In this document: positions 9,977 through 20,354 of the stretch, piece after piece
How positions within the stretch are numbered: position 1 is the stretch's first letter
Layout of the letters: each line of letters opens with the position of its first letter
Assembly (NCBI GenBank): GCA_963752965.1
Contig: CAVWAJ010000013.1
Span: forward strand, 434,001 to 498,000
Origin: QHXW01 sp963752965
Lineage (GTDB): Bacteria > Acidobacteriota > Terriglobia > Bryobacterales > Bryobacteraceae
Direction of reading: 5' to 3'
DNA: 64,000 bases
The notes under the pieces: generated by a model
What the model was told of the DNA's origin: nothing
Database searches by the model: none
Seen by the model: the letters and a program-made list of their open reading frames with translations, nothing else
Position numbers and translations under genes: made by a program

Positions 9977-10837
9977 ATGCCACAACTTTTCCCCATCGCC
10001 GCCATTACCGATGAGTTTTCGCCCGACATCTCGACCGCCGTGCGCTCGATGAGTGAAGTCGGAATGACCGCCGCCGAGTTGCGCATGGTGTTCGGCAAGA
10101 ACATCATCGACCTGACCGACGAGGAGATCGATCGCGCCAAACAGATTGTTGGCGAGCGCGGCATGGATATCATCTCGATCGCTTCGCCATTGCTTAAATG
10201 CGTGCTGCCGGACGCCCCGGAAATCGATGCCCGCTTCCAACAGGACATCTTTGCCTCCAAGCACACCTTCGAAGACCAGCCGCAGCTCACCGATCGGGCT
10301 TTCGAGATTGCCAAACGAACAGGTGCGCGCATCGTGCGGGTCTTCTCCTACTGGCGGACGGTGAAGCCCGAGGCATGCTTCGATCGCGTGGTCCTTGCCT
10401 TGCGTGCGCTCGCGGAAAAAGCGGCTCCGCACGGTTTGATCATCGGCCTCGAAAATGAGCACGCCTGCAATATCGCCACCGCCGCCGAGACCGCGCGTGT
10501 ACTGGCCGCCGTCGATCACCCCAATCTCCAGGTCGTTTGGGACCCGTGCAATGCTCTCGTCTCCGGCGAGAATCCATTCCCGGATGGTTACCGGCGCCTC
10601 CCGCCCAAACGGATCGTTCACGTCCACGCCAAAGATTGTTTCGTCACCGGTCACAAGCCCACTTTCGGCGCCTTAGGCGAGTGTGGCATCGATTGGAAAG
10701 GCCAGATTGCCGCTTTGTTGGCAGACGGTTACAAAGGCTACGTCAGTCTCGAAACGCATTGGCTGGGTCCCGGTGGCGACAAGCACGCCGCCAGCATGAT
10801 CTGCGGGCGAAATCTCAAAACGCTTGTAACAGCGTGA
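9977..10837 (+). CDS. Sugar phosphate isomerase/epimerase family TIM barrel
   Basis: A 286-residue xylose-isomerase-like (AP_endonuc_2) TIM-barrel protein. Visible features include ITDEFSPD near the N-terminus, RIVRVFSYWR, the metal-ligand strand LIGLENEHACN, the VVWDPCNAL strand, HVHAKDC, and the C-terminal GYVSLETHW. This Glu-Asp/His-Glu pattern is typical of metal-dependent keto-sugar or inosose isomerases of this large family. No signal peptide is seen. The exact substrate cannot be read from sequence. It follows the response regulator by 37 bases and may have its own promoter. Confidence 0.85.
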   Translation: MPQLFPIAAITDEFSPDISTAVRSMSEVGMTAAELRMVFGKNIIDLTDEEIDRAKQIVGERGMDIISIASPLLKCVLPDAPEIDARFQQDIFASKHTFEDQPQLTDRAFEIAKRTGARIVRVFSYWRTVKPEACFDRVVLALRALAEKAAPHGLIIGLENEHACNIATAAETARVLAAVDHPNLQVVWDPCNALVSGENPFPDGYRRLPPKRIVHVHAKDCFVTGHKPTFGALGECGIDWKGQIAALLADGYKGYVSLETHWLGPGGDKHAASMICGRNLKTLVTA

Positions 10838-10960
10838 TATTCTGGAGGGCAGACGAGGGCGGCTCCCCATGCTCCTCCACTCTGCCCACATGGCCGCGAT
10901 CCCCGATAGTTCTGGGAGCTTTCGCGCCTTCTCCAGCATCCAACGAAAAACCTGCGTGAA

Positions 10961-11020
10961 TAGTGCCGTTACCTTCGGTGCCGGGTGTGCGTCTGCACAG
11001 GGTGGAGTAGTGCGGCACTA
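10961..11020 (+). other. Structured intergenic element upstream of the VWA block
   Basis: TAGTGCCG (10961-10968) and CGGCACTA (11013-11020) are perfect eight-base inverted repeats. They enclose an inner hairpin TGTGC-GTCT-GCACA (10986-10999). A looser outer pair, GGGCAGA (10847-10853) and TCTGCCC (10881-10887), lies upstream. The element ends 28 bases before the ATG of the first gene of the MoxR/VWA block. It could be an RNA leader structure or a protein-binding site. No T-tract follows, so it is not a simple terminator. Confidence 0.35.
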
Positions 11021-11048
11021 GCTAGGTGGCTTCAGGTGTCCCATTCCG

Positions 11049-13313
11049 ATGTTTGAATTGCTTTTCAAATATCCGGCGACGGTCTTTTCCCACGGGCAAT
11101 TTGTGTTCCTCGCTCCCTGGCCTGTATGGCTGCTGGCCGTTGCCATATTGGTGGCCGCAAGTGCGCTGGCCTGGCACATGTCGCACCATCATGGTTTGTT
11201 GTCGGGTGCGCGTCCTATCGTGGTCTGGCTGTTGGAAACGGCGCTCGTTGCGCTGGTTCTGTTCCTGTTGTGGCATCCCGCCATCAGCATCGCTACGCTG
11301 CGCCCCCAGCAGAATGTGGTCGCCGTGCTCGTGGACGATTCCCGCAGTATGGGCATGCCGGAGAATGGAAGCACGCGGCTCGCGCAGGCCGAGAAGCTGC
11401 TCAACGACGGTCTGCTCGCGAATCTCGACAAGAAATTTCAAGTGCGGATGTATCGGTTTGGCGAGAATCTGGAGCGCATCCAAAAGCTCAACCAACTGAG
11501 CGGCGCTGCACCCGCTACCCGCATCGGGGCCAGCCTCGAGCAGGCGCTGGCCGAGGCATCCACGTTACCGCTGGGCGCGATCGTGCTGTTGAGCGATGGA
11601 GCGGACAACTCCGGCGGCATCGGTTTCGACACTATGGCGCAGATTCGCCGGGCGCGTGTTCCTGTTCACACCATCGGCTTCGGCCGGGAGAGACTCTCGC
11701 GTGATATCGAGATCTCAGACGTCGCCGTGCCGGCACATGCGCTGGCCGATTCCCGGTTGAGTGCCGAAGTCACTTACAAACAATTCGGCAGTACACGTGA
11801 GAAGGCGCGCCTGACGGTCCGAGAAGGGGACCGCTTGCTGGCCGCCCGGGAAATCGTTCTGAAAGGCGAGGGTACTCCGCAGACCGAAACGCTGGTATTC
11901 AATGCCGGCCTGGCTGGCCCGCGGACCTTTCAGTTCGCCATCGAGCCCCTCCCCGGCGAGGAGAATCTCAAAAACAACCAGCTCACTCGCCTGATCAACG
12001 TCACTTCGTCCAAGGCGCGCATCCTTTATTTCGAAGGGGAGCCCCGTTGGGAATATAAATTCATTCGCCGGGGGATCGAGGACGACCGCAGCCTGCAAAT
12101 CACCTCGATGGTCCGTACCACGCAGAACAAGGTCTACACCCAAGCGGCGGATGAACAAGACCGGAAGCGGCTCGAAGACGGTTTCCCCTCAAAGGCGGAG
12201 GATTTGTTTGCTTTCAGCGGGCTGATCATCGGCAACTCCGAGGTGGGCTACTTTACAGCACAACAGCAGGCGCTGATCCGCGAGTTCGTCGACCGTCGCG
12301 GAGGCGGTGCTCTGTTTCTGGGTGGCCGGGCCGCGTTAGCGGATGGTGGCTGGGCGCACTCCTCTCTGGCTGATCTTCTGCCCGTGCGGATTCCCGACGC
12401 CAAAGACACCTTCCATCGCGATCCCGCCTTCGCTGAGCTGACCGCGCAGGGGCGCGACAGCGTGATCTGCCGCTTGGAGGAGGATCCGGACCGCAACGCC
12501 GAGCGCTGGAAGAATTCCAAGAGAGTGCCACCACTAGCGGACTACCAGCAGGTTGACGATCCCAAACCAGGCGCTCTCACGTTGCTCGAGATGAGCGCCG
12601 GCGGACACCGCCACTTGCCACTGCTCGTCACACAACGCTACGGGAACGGGCGTACCGCGGTCTTCGCAACCGGCGGCAGTTGGCGCTGGCAAATGATGCT
12701 GCCCCTGGGCGACCAGACGCACCAGATGTTCTGGCAGCAACTGCTGCGTTGGTTGGTGGCGGAGACGCCCGGCCAGGTCATGGCGTCCACGCCGCAACCG
12801 ATCCTTTCCGATGAGGGCCGCGTGCCAATACGCGTCGAAGTTCGCGATAAGAGCTTCCGGCCGATTCCAAATGCAACAGTCGAGGCGCATATCGCCGGTC
12901 CCGGCGGCAGCGCGGCCAGCATTTCGTTCACACCCCAACCGCTCGATCCAGGCGTTTATTCCGCGGAGTGGAGCGCCGGCAAGCCGGGATCGTACCTTGC
13001 CGAAGTCGTCGCACGCCAGGGCCAGCAGGAGGTCGGCCGCGACGTTCTTGTGTTCCGCCGCGAGGATGGCGTCGCCGAAAATTTCCGCATCACGCAGAAT
13101 CGAGAACTACTGGAAAAGCTGGCGGAGGAGACTGGCGGCCACTACTACCCTGCGAGCCGTGCATCGCGCCTCGCCGACGATATTTCTTACTCTGAGGCCG
13201 GTATCACCACGCGAGAAACGCGAGACCTTTGGGATATGCCAGTGGTGTTTCTCGCGGCGCTGCTGTTACGCGGATCCGAGTGGCTGCTGCGCCGCAGATG
13301 GGGCGTCGTATGA
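11049..13313 (+). CDS. VWA-domain membrane protein with GATase-like domain
   Basis: A 754-residue protein with two N-terminal membrane helices (about 23-44 and 56-76). A von Willebrand A domain follows with an intact MIDAS DDSRS at 96-100 and LLSDGADNSGG further on. The middle (about 330-560) has the pattern of a glutamine-amidotransferase-like fold found in such proteins (ILYFEGEPRWEYKFIRRG, RRGGGALFLGGRAAL, GNGRTAVFATGG) without an obvious Cys nucleophile. A beta-rich region and a final membrane helix near the C-terminus complete it. It opens the MoxR/VWA block, and its stop overlaps the next start (ATGA, 13310-13313). It is probably a cell-envelope scaffold; the function is unknown. Confidence 0.85.
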   Translation: MFELLFKYPATVFSHGQFVFLAPWPVWLLAVAILVAASALAWHMSHHHGLLSGARPIVVWLLETALVALVLFLLWHPAISIATLRPQQNVVAVLVDDSRSMGMPENGSTRLAQAEKLLNDGLLANLDKKFQVRMYRFGENLERIQKLNQLSGAAPATRIGASLEQALAEASTLPLGAIVLLSDGADNSGGIGFDTMAQIRRARVPVHTIGFGRERLSRDIEISDVAVPAHALADSRLSAEVTYKQFGSTREKARLTVREGDRLLAAREIVLKGEGTPQTETLVFNAGLAGPRTFQFAIEPLPGEENLKNNQLTRLINVTSSKARILYFEGEPRWEYKFIRRGIEDDRSLQITSMVRTTQNKVYTQAADEQDRKRLEDGFPSKAEDLFAFSGLIIGNSEVGYFTAQQQALIREFVDRRGGGALFLGGRAALADGGWAHSSLADLLPVRIPDAKDTFHRDPAFAELTAQGRDSVICRLEEDPDRNAERWKNSKRVPPLADYQQVDDPKPGALTLLEMSAGGHRHLPLLVTQRYGNGRTAVFATGGSWRWQMMLPLGDQTHQMFWQQLLRWLVAETPGQVMASTPQPILSDEGRVPIRVEVRDKSFRPIPNATVEAHIAGPGGSAASISFTPQPLDPGVYSAEWSAGKPGSYLAEVVARQGQQEVGRDVLVFRREDGVAENFRITQNRELLEKLAEETGGHYYPASRASRLADDISYSEAGITTRETRDLWDMPVVFLAALLLRGSEWLLRRRWGVV

Positions 13314-14233
13314 AGGTCGCCACGCTCCTACTGCTAATTACTATCGCGGCCCGCGCCACGACCTTTTACCTCACCGTTGCTGGCCTCGGCGGAGAGCCCG
13401 ATTACGAGCAACGTTTCTCCATGTGGGCGACTGAAATCGAGGCTGTTCTGAAATCGTCGGCAGGCGATTCCCACATCGAAACTCTCAAGGGCGCCGGGGC
13501 AACGCGCGCGAATGTGCGTGCGGCCCTTGAAAAGATCGCTAGCCAAGCCAAGCCTGACGATGCATTGGTCGTGATGCTCATCGGCCACGGCAGCTTCGAC
13601 GGTTTCGACTATAAGATCAATCTGCCCGGCCCCGATATTTCCGCCACCGAGCTCGCCGCCTTGCTCAATCACGTGCCAGCGACGCGACAGCTCGTGGTCA
13701 ACATGACCAGCGCCAGCGGCGGTGCCGTGAGCGCGCTGCGGAGGGAGAATCGCATCGTCATCACGGCCACAAAGACGGGCACCGAGCGGAATGCTACTGT
13801 ATTTCCGCGTTTTTGGGTCGAGGCATTGCGCGATCCCGCGGCCGACGCCGACAAAAACGAAACCATTTCGGCGCTCGAAGCGTTTCACTACGCGCAGCAG
13901 AGGATCGCTGAATACTACGAATCGCAGAAGCGGCTGGCCACCGAACACGCTTTGCTCGAAGATACCGGCACCGGCGCGGGCGTTCGCGATCCTTCCGCCA
14001 CGAATCGACAAGGGCTACGAGCCGCGGCATTTCCCCTGGTGCGCCTGGGGGCGGTGAGTTCTCTGGCGAACAATCCCGAAAAGAAGAAGCTACTCGAAAA
14101 GAAGGACCAGATCGAGCAGCAGATTGATCTCCTGAAGTACAACAAAGCCGCTCTTGCTCCCGACGATTACAAAAAGAAGTTGACAGCGCTGTTGCTCGAT
14201 CTCGCGAAGACTCAGGAGGCACTAGATAAGTGA
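13310..14233 (+). CDS. Exported caspase/C13-like protein lacking catalytic Cys
   Basis: A 307-residue protein beginning with a signal peptide (about 1-17). ATG 13310 is preferred over ATG 13229 because it overlaps the previous stop and starts the signal sequence. The fold pattern is legumain/caspase-like: TFYLTVAGLGG, a long helix, then LVVMLIGHGSFDG with the His93-Gly94 of the catalytic dyad. The strand that should end in the nucleophilic Cys reads LVVNMTSASGG (128-138), with Thr/Ser and no Cys. The C-terminus is a charged coiled coil (about 255-307). It may therefore be a pseudo-protease or use Ser. The next gene starts inside its stop (GTGA). Confidence 0.75.
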   Translation: MKVATLLLLITIAARATTFYLTVAGLGGEPDYEQRFSMWATEIEAVLKSSAGDSHIETLKGAGATRANVRAALEKIASQAKPDDALVVMLIGHGSFDGFDYKINLPGPDISATELAALLNHVPATRQLVVNMTSASGGAVSALRRENRIVITATKTGTERNATVFPRFWVEALRDPAADADKNETISALEAFHYAQQRIAEYYESQKRLATEHALLEDTGTGAGVRDPSATNRQGLRAAAFPLVRLGAVSSLANNPEKKKLLEKKDQIEQQIDLLKYNKAALAPDDYKKKLTALLLDLAKTQEALDK

Positions 14234-16338
14234 GGACTCTGCGTCTCTGCGCCACTGCTGTGATTTTCGTCGCTACACTTCACGGGCAAACGCTCGAGCG
14301 CGCCGAGGCTCTTTGGAACGCGCATGATTACGAGGGCGCGAATGCTGCCTTTCGAGCGTTGGTCAAGGTGCATCCGAATAATCCGGACTACAAAGTGCGG
14401 TGGGGCCGCTTGTACCTCGATCGTTTCCAGCCCCAGGATGCCGCTCAACTTTTTGCGGAAGCGCTCGCCGTCAAGAAGGACCACTCCGGTGCGCTCCTGG
14501 GCCTCGCGCTCGTGGCGGCTGACGATTACGAAGGCAAAGCCGTCGAGCTGGCCGAACAAGCTCTGGCTGCCGATCCCAAGCTGACGGAAGCCCGCGTGCT
14601 GCTCGCGCGGTTGGCTCTCGAAGACAATGATCCTGTCCGCGCAGCGGAACAAGCCGACAAGGCGCTCGACATTTCTGCCAACTCACTCGACGCCATGGCC
14701 GTTCACGCCTCCATCGATTGGCTGGATGATAAAACCGACACTCCGTGGATCGGCCGCGTTCTCGCTCAAAATCCGCACTACGGTCATGCGTACGAACTCG
14801 CCGGGCACTTCTTCGTTATCAATCGCCGCTACGAGGAGGGCATCGCGTATTACCGGAAGGCGGTGGCGATCGAACCCGGCCTTTGGAGCGCTCACTCTCA
14901 GCTCGGGGTCAATCTGATGCGCCTAGGTTTCGAGGAGGAAGCCCGGGCCCAGCTCGAAGCCTGCTACGCCCACGGCTACAAAGACGCCGCCACCGTGAAT
15001 ACTTTGCGGCTGCTCGATAGCTACAAGAATTTCGTCACCTACCGCACCGGCAACACCATTCTCAAGCTGCATAAGAAGGAAGCCGAGTTACTCCGTCCCT
15101 ACTTCGAAACCGAGTTGAAGCGCGCGCTCGCCACCTATGAAAAGAAGTATGGCTTCAAGCTCGACCGGCCCGTGCAGCTCGAGGTCTACCCCGACCACGA
15201 AGACTTTGCCGTGCGTACCCTTGGCATGCCGGGGCTCGGTGCGTTGGGCGTCACATTCGGTTATGTCGTCGCCATGGACAGTCCTTCCGGAAGAAAGCCC
15301 GGCGACTTTCACTGGGCCAGCACGATGTGGCATGAACTGAGCCACGTCTACGTGCTCAGCGCAACGCACCACCGGGTTCCGCGATGGTTCACCGAAGGCC
15401 TGGCGGTCTATGAAGAGACCGCTGCCTCTCCGGATTGGGGTGACCGCCTCGACCCCCACGTCATCGCCGCCATCCAGCAGAAGAAATTGTTGCCCGTTGC
15501 GGAACTCGATCGCGGCTTCGTGCATCCTACCTATCCGACGCAGGTGGTGGTGTCGTACTTTCAGGCAGGGCGCATCTGCGGGTTCATCGCGCTTAAATGG
15601 GGCTACGACAAACTGCTGGCGATGATGCACGATTTTTCGGTGAATACGACCACTCCGCAGGTCATCGAGAAAGAGCTGGGCATGAGGCCCGAGGAGTTTG
15701 ATACGAAATTTCTCGCGGCCATTGACGCCGAAACGAAAACGGTGGTGAATGGTTTCGACGACTGGAAGAAGGGCATGAAGGAAGTGTCGGCGCTCGCTAA
15801 GGCCGGCGAAAATGACCAGGTGATCCGGAAGAGCGAAGCGATTCGCGATATCTATCCCGAATTCGTCGAGTCCGGAAACCTGTACGAACTCCGTGCCGAT
15901 GCTCTTCTCGCGTTGAACAACAAACCGGCCGCGATCGGGGAACTGGAGCACTACGCCAAGATCGGCGGCCGCAGCCCCGAAACATTGAAGAAGCTCGCCG
16001 GCCTGGAGGTGGAAGCAGGTCATCCTCTCGACGCCGCGGCCACTCTAAACCGTCTAAACTACATCAATCCCATGGATGAAGACCTCCACCGGCGACTCGG
16101 CGACCTATGGTTGGCGCAGAACAATATTGATGGGGCCATCCGCGAATACCAGGCTGTACTTGCGTGGAATCCGGTCGATCCCGCGACGTCGCACTTCAAT
16201 CTGGCCAAGGCATACCGCCGCGCCGACCGGCCCGATGATGCGCGCGATCAGTTAGTGCTCGCGCTCGAAACCGCTCCTGGCTACCGGCCCGCGCAAAGAA
16301 TGCTGCTGGAGCTATCGCAATCCGAACAAGGAAAATAG
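14230..16338 (+). CDS. Exported TPR protein with gluzincin-like metalloprotease domain
   Basis: A 702-residue protein starting at GTG inside the preceding stop codon, with a short signal peptide (about 1-18). TPR-like helical repeats occupy about 25-270 and 500-695. Between them is a peptidase-MA-like gluzincin core: zinc motif HELSH (His368, Glu369, His372) and the third ligand Glu389 in FTEGLAVYEE. The core is intact, so zinc-dependent proteolysis is plausible. It is sandwiched between a pseudo-caspase and MoxR in a coupled block, suggesting a role in processing or assembly of the VWA proteins; that role is inferred from context. Confidence 0.85.
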   Translation: MRTLRLCATAVIFVATLHGQTLERAEALWNAHDYEGANAAFRALVKVHPNNPDYKVRWGRLYLDRFQPQDAAQLFAEALAVKKDHSGALLGLALVAADDYEGKAVELAEQALAADPKLTEARVLLARLALEDNDPVRAAEQADKALDISANSLDAMAVHASIDWLDDKTDTPWIGRVLAQNPHYGHAYELAGHFFVINRRYEEGIAYYRKAVAIEPGLWSAHSQLGVNLMRLGFEEEARAQLEACYAHGYKDAATVNTLRLLDSYKNFVTYRTGNTILKLHKKEAELLRPYFETELKRALATYEKKYGFKLDRPVQLEVYPDHEDFAVRTLGMPGLGALGVTFGYVVAMDSPSGRKPGDFHWASTMWHELSHVYVLSATHHRVPRWFTEGLAVYEETAASPDWGDRLDPHVIAAIQQKKLLPVAELDRGFVHPTYPTQVVVSYFQAGRICGFIALKWGYDKLLAMMHDFSVNTTTPQVIEKELGMRPEEFDTKFLAAIDAETKTVVNGFDDWKKGMKEVSALAKAGENDQVIRKSEAIRDIYPEFVESGNLYELRADALLALNNKPAAIGELEHYAKIGGRSPETLKKLAGLEVEAGHPLDAAATLNRLNYINPMDEDLHRRLGDLWLAQNNIDGAIREYQAVLAWNPVDPATSHFNLAKAYRRADRPDDARDQLVLALETAPGYRPAQRMLLELSQSEQGK

Positions 16339-16339
16339 A

Positions 16340-17365
<1,026 letters not shown>

Positions 17366-17372
17366 GAAGATG

Positions 17373-17444
17373 CACCGCAGAGACGCAGAGGCGCAGAGAG
17401 GGAACCAAGTGCGGATTTCTCTGCGTCTCCGCGCCTCTGTGGTG
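17373..17444. repeat. Imperfect inverted repeat of GCAGAG-rich units inside operon
   Basis: Left arm 17373-17398 (begins CACCGCAGAGACGCAGAG) and right arm 17419-17444 (ends CGCCTCTGTGGTG) are inverted copies, 26 bases with four mismatches, separated by a 20-base loop. The arms are built from GCAGAG/CGCAGAG units. This resembles the dispersed palindromic intergenic elements common in environmental genomes. It fills nearly the whole 92-base gap between moxR and the DUF58 gene, which are otherwise part of a tightly packed operon. Confidence 0.75.
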
Positions 17445-17457
17445 AGGATCTAGTCTG

Positions 17458-18345
17458 ATGCTCCAGCGATTTCTTGATCCTGCCACGCTTGCCGGACTCT
17501 CCGGCCTCGACCTGGTCGCTAAGACGGTGGTCGATGGTTTCGTCTCGGGCTTGCACCGTTCGCCTGATTTCGGCTTTAGTCAGGAGTTCGCCGAGTACCG
17601 CGCCTACACACCTGGGGACGATCTCCGCCACGTTGACTGGAACGTGTTCGCGCGTACTGAACGTTGCTACTTGAAGCGCTATCGCGGGGAGACCAACACC
17701 CAGTTGCTGATTCTGCTTGATACCAGCGCCTCCATGTCTTACGGCTCGTCCGCGGTGAATAAGCTGGACTACGCGCGCTTCGTCGCTGCTTCGCTGTGCT
17801 ATCTGTCGCACGAACAGCGCGACGCCGCGGGCCTCATCATTTTTGACCAGGACGTGGTCAACTACGTCGCTCCCTCCACCCGGCAGGGCCAGTTATTCCG
17901 GCTCCTGCACGCGATCGAAAAAGCCGAGCCCGGAACTAGAACCGATTTCAACAAACCTTTCGCCCATTTCCAGAATTTCCTCAAGCGCCGCGGGTTGGTC
18001 GTCGTCCTCTCGGATTTCTACGAACAGCCCGAAACGATTGTCAAGACCATCGAGCCACTCCGTTACCGCGGCAATGACGTGATCCTGTTTCACGTGCTCG
18101 ATCCCCAGGAGATCGCGCCCCGCCTGCGCGAACCGGTGCTGCTCATCGACGTAGAGACCAAGGACAGCATGGAGGTTTCGCCCGAATACGTCAAGGACGA
18201 GTACCGCCGCAAGATCGATGCGCACATCGCCACACTGCAAACGCGCGCACGCGCCGCGGGTCTCGACTACTTCCTCATGAACACCGGCCGCCCACTCGAT
18301 GAGGGCCTACGGGAGTATCTTGCCGTGCGCCAGGGGAGAATGTAG
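17458..18345 (+). CDS. DUF58 domain protein (VWA-like)
   Basis: A 295-residue DUF58 protein. The diagnostic motif is YTPGDDLRHVDWNVFARTE (about 50-68), followed by a VWA-like region with MIDAS-type DTSAS at 88-92 and VVVLSDFYE. Proteins of this family are partners of MoxR ATPases. No membrane helix is evident. Its stop shares a base with the GTG of the next gene (18345). Separation from moxR by a palindromic repeat may allow independent expression or mRNA processing. Confidence 0.93.
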   Translation: MLQRFLDPATLAGLSGLDLVAKTVVDGFVSGLHRSPDFGFSQEFAEYRAYTPGDDLRHVDWNVFARTERCYLKRYRGETNTQLLILLDTSASMSYGSSAVNKLDYARFVAASLCYLSHEQRDAAGLIIFDQDVVNYVAPSTRQGQLFRLLHAIEKAEPGTRTDFNKPFAHFQNFLKRRGLVVVLSDFYEQPETIVKTIEPLRYRGNDVILFHVLDPQEIAPRLREPVLLIDVETKDSMEVSPEYVKDEYRRKIDAHIATLQTRARAAGLDYFLMNTGRPLDEGLREYLAVRQGRM

Positions 18346-20354
18346 TGGGTTTTCTCGCGCCATGGTTTCTTGGGGGACTGGCAGCGATAGGCCTGCCCGT
18401 ATGGCTGCACTTGCTCAGGCAGCACAAGACCACGCCACTGCCCTTCAGCTCTTTGATGTTCTTCGAGCGCCGCACGCAAAGCTCGATCAAGCATCGCCGT
18501 CTGCGCTATTTGCTCCTGTTCGCGCTGCGGATGGCGCTGGTGGCAATGCTGGCCCTCGCCTTTGCGCGTCCCGTCGTCAACTCTGCCACCGTGGCATCCG
18601 CGCGCGGCGGCAAAATGCTCGTGATGGCCGTGGATAATTCCTTCAGCATGCGCCAGAGTGATCGGATGGAGCAGGCCAAGTCAGACGCCATCGCGTCTCT
18701 TTCGCAGCTCCGCCCCGAGGATCGTGGCCTGGTGCTCGCCTTCGGCCCGCAGGCGCATTTAATGGGTGAGCCCACTACCGACATTTCTACCCTGCGTGCC
18801 GAAATCCGCGCCATTCAGCCCTCTGACGATCACAGCTCCTACGCCGAATTGGCGCACGCTCTGAAGTCTTTGACGCAGTCCTCCCGCATGCCGGTCGAAG
18901 GCCATTTGTTTTCCGACATGCAGCAGTCCTCTATGCCTCCAAGTTTCGCTGACGCCGCGCTGGGCGACAACGTAACGTTGGTTCCTCATCCTGTTGCCGC
19001 CGCGACGATCGCCAATTTCACTGTCGAGAGCGTCACCGCGCCACGGCGCATCTACGACACCAAGAAAGTGCGAATTCTGGCAACCATCCTGGCAACTGGC
19101 GGTGCCGCGGGGCGCCGCCGCGTTGCCTTGCTGCTCAACGGTCATGAGATTGGCTCGCGAACGGTAGACGTGCCCGCCAACGGCCGCGCAACCGCCGAGT
19201 TCATCGGCCTCGATGCGCCCTACGGTATGAATCGTGGTGAGATCCGCATCGATGCGGGCGACTCTTTCGCTTCCGACGACCATTACTACTTCTCGGCGGA
19301 GCGCTCCGACCCGCTGCCTGTCCTGTTCGTGCACGCGCGCGACGGCCGCGACCTGCTCTACTTCCGCACCGCCATCGAATCATCCCGCGACGCCGCATTC
19401 AAGCTCGAAGCGGCCACCCCGGTGCAGGCGCAAGAGCTGCCGCTCTCGCGCTATGCCTTCGTCGTGCTCTCCGACGTTGGCGAGATCCCCACGGTGCTCG
19501 ATCAAGCTCTCCGCGGTTACGCGCGGGCCGGCGGCTCGTTATTCGTCGCGCTAGGTCCCGCCGCGGCCGCCCGCAGGCACGTACCGGTTTCCGACGCTTC
19601 GATTCGCGACACTCGTTACAGCTCGCGCGAGGGCGACCGCTTCGAGACGCCGGCCACGCTCGATCCCGCGCATCCAGCGACCCGCCAGGCCCGCAATTGG
19701 GCCGATGTGAAATTCTTCCGCACGGTCACGGTCGAGCCAGGCACTGCGCGCGTCCTCGTGCGTCTTTCCGACCAAACTCCCATGCTGCTCGAGCAGCAAA
19801 TCGGCGAAGGCCGCGTGCTTGTGTTCGCTTCCACGTTCGACAACCTATCGAACGATTTCCCTTTACACGCCGGATTCGTGCCGTTTATTGGGGAGACCGC
19901 TCACTATCTCGCTCGGCTGGACGATCGGCCGGCAAACCTCACGGTCGGCGCCTACCTCGAACTGCGCACGGGCCGCGAGTTCTCCGGCGCGGCGATCGAA
20001 GTCTTTGATCCTCGCGGCGCTCGTGCCATGACGCTCGCCGAAGCCGCACAGGCGCGAAACATCCAGCTCACCCAGCAAGGCTTCTACGAGATCCGCCGGC
20101 CTAACCGCCACAACGAGCTCGTCGCCGTAAATCCCGATCGCCGTGAGTCCGATTTCACGGTCATTCCGCGGGAGACGCTGGCCTTATGGCAGAATACGGG
20201 TCAGGGGGGGCAGCCGCAACTGGCGGGCGTCGGCGAGCCGGAGCGCAAGCCTCTGGACTTCTGGTGGTACGTCATGATCGTGGTGCTGGCGTTGGCAGTC
20301 GCGGAATCGCTAGTAGGTAACTGGCATCTTGCAGTCGACAAAGAGGCCGCATGA
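18345..20354 (+). CDS. BatA-like N-terminal VWA membrane protein
   Basis: A 669-residue protein starting at GTG. The BatA N-terminal signature is clear: FLAPWFLGGLAAIGLPVWLHL, then FSSLMFFE and a second helix (about 52-75). A VWA domain follows with MIDAS-type DNSFS in MAVDNSFSM. The middle contains a GATase-like region (YAFVVLSDVGEIPTVLDQALR, AGGSLFVALG, EGRVLVFASTFDN) similar to the protein at 11049. A C-terminal membrane helix (WWYVMIVVLALAVAESLVG) ends the protein. It overlaps the next gene by ATGA. It is the likely membrane partner of MoxR and DUF58. Confidence 0.9.
   Translation: MGFLAPWFLGGLAAIGLPVWLHLLRQHKTTPLPFSSLMFFERRTQSSIKHRRLRYLLLFALRMALVAMLALAFARPVVNSATVASARGGKMLVMAVDNSFSMRQSDRMEQAKSDAIASLSQLRPEDRGLVLAFGPQAHLMGEPTTDISTLRAEIRAIQPSDDHSSYAELAHALKSLTQSSRMPVEGHLFSDMQQSSMPPSFADAALGDNVTLVPHPVAAATIANFTVESVTAPRRIYDTKKVRILATILATGGAAGRRRVALLLNGHEIGSRTVDVPANGRATAEFIGLDAPYGMNRGEIRIDAGDSFASDDHYYFSAERSDPLPVLFVHARDGRDLLYFRTAIESSRDAAFKLEAATPVQAQELPLSRYAFVVLSDVGEIPTVLDQALRGYARAGGSLFVALGPAAAARRHVPVSDASIRDTRYSSREGDRFETPATLDPAHPATRQARNWADVKFFRTVTVEPGTARVLVRLSDQTPMLLEQQIGEGRVLVFASTFDNLSNDFPLHAGFVPFIGETAHYLARLDDRPANLTVGAYLELRTGREFSGAAIEVFDPRGARAMTLAEAAQARNIQLTQQGFYEIRRPNRHNELVAVNPDRRESDFTVIPRETLALWQNTGQGGQPQLAGVGEPERKPLDFWWYVMIVVLALAVAESLVGNWHLAVDKEAA

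Noticed and set aside
10838..11048. RpoN -24/-12 promoter driving the VWA block
   Set aside because: No TGGCAC and TTGC pair with correct spacing is present in the gap.
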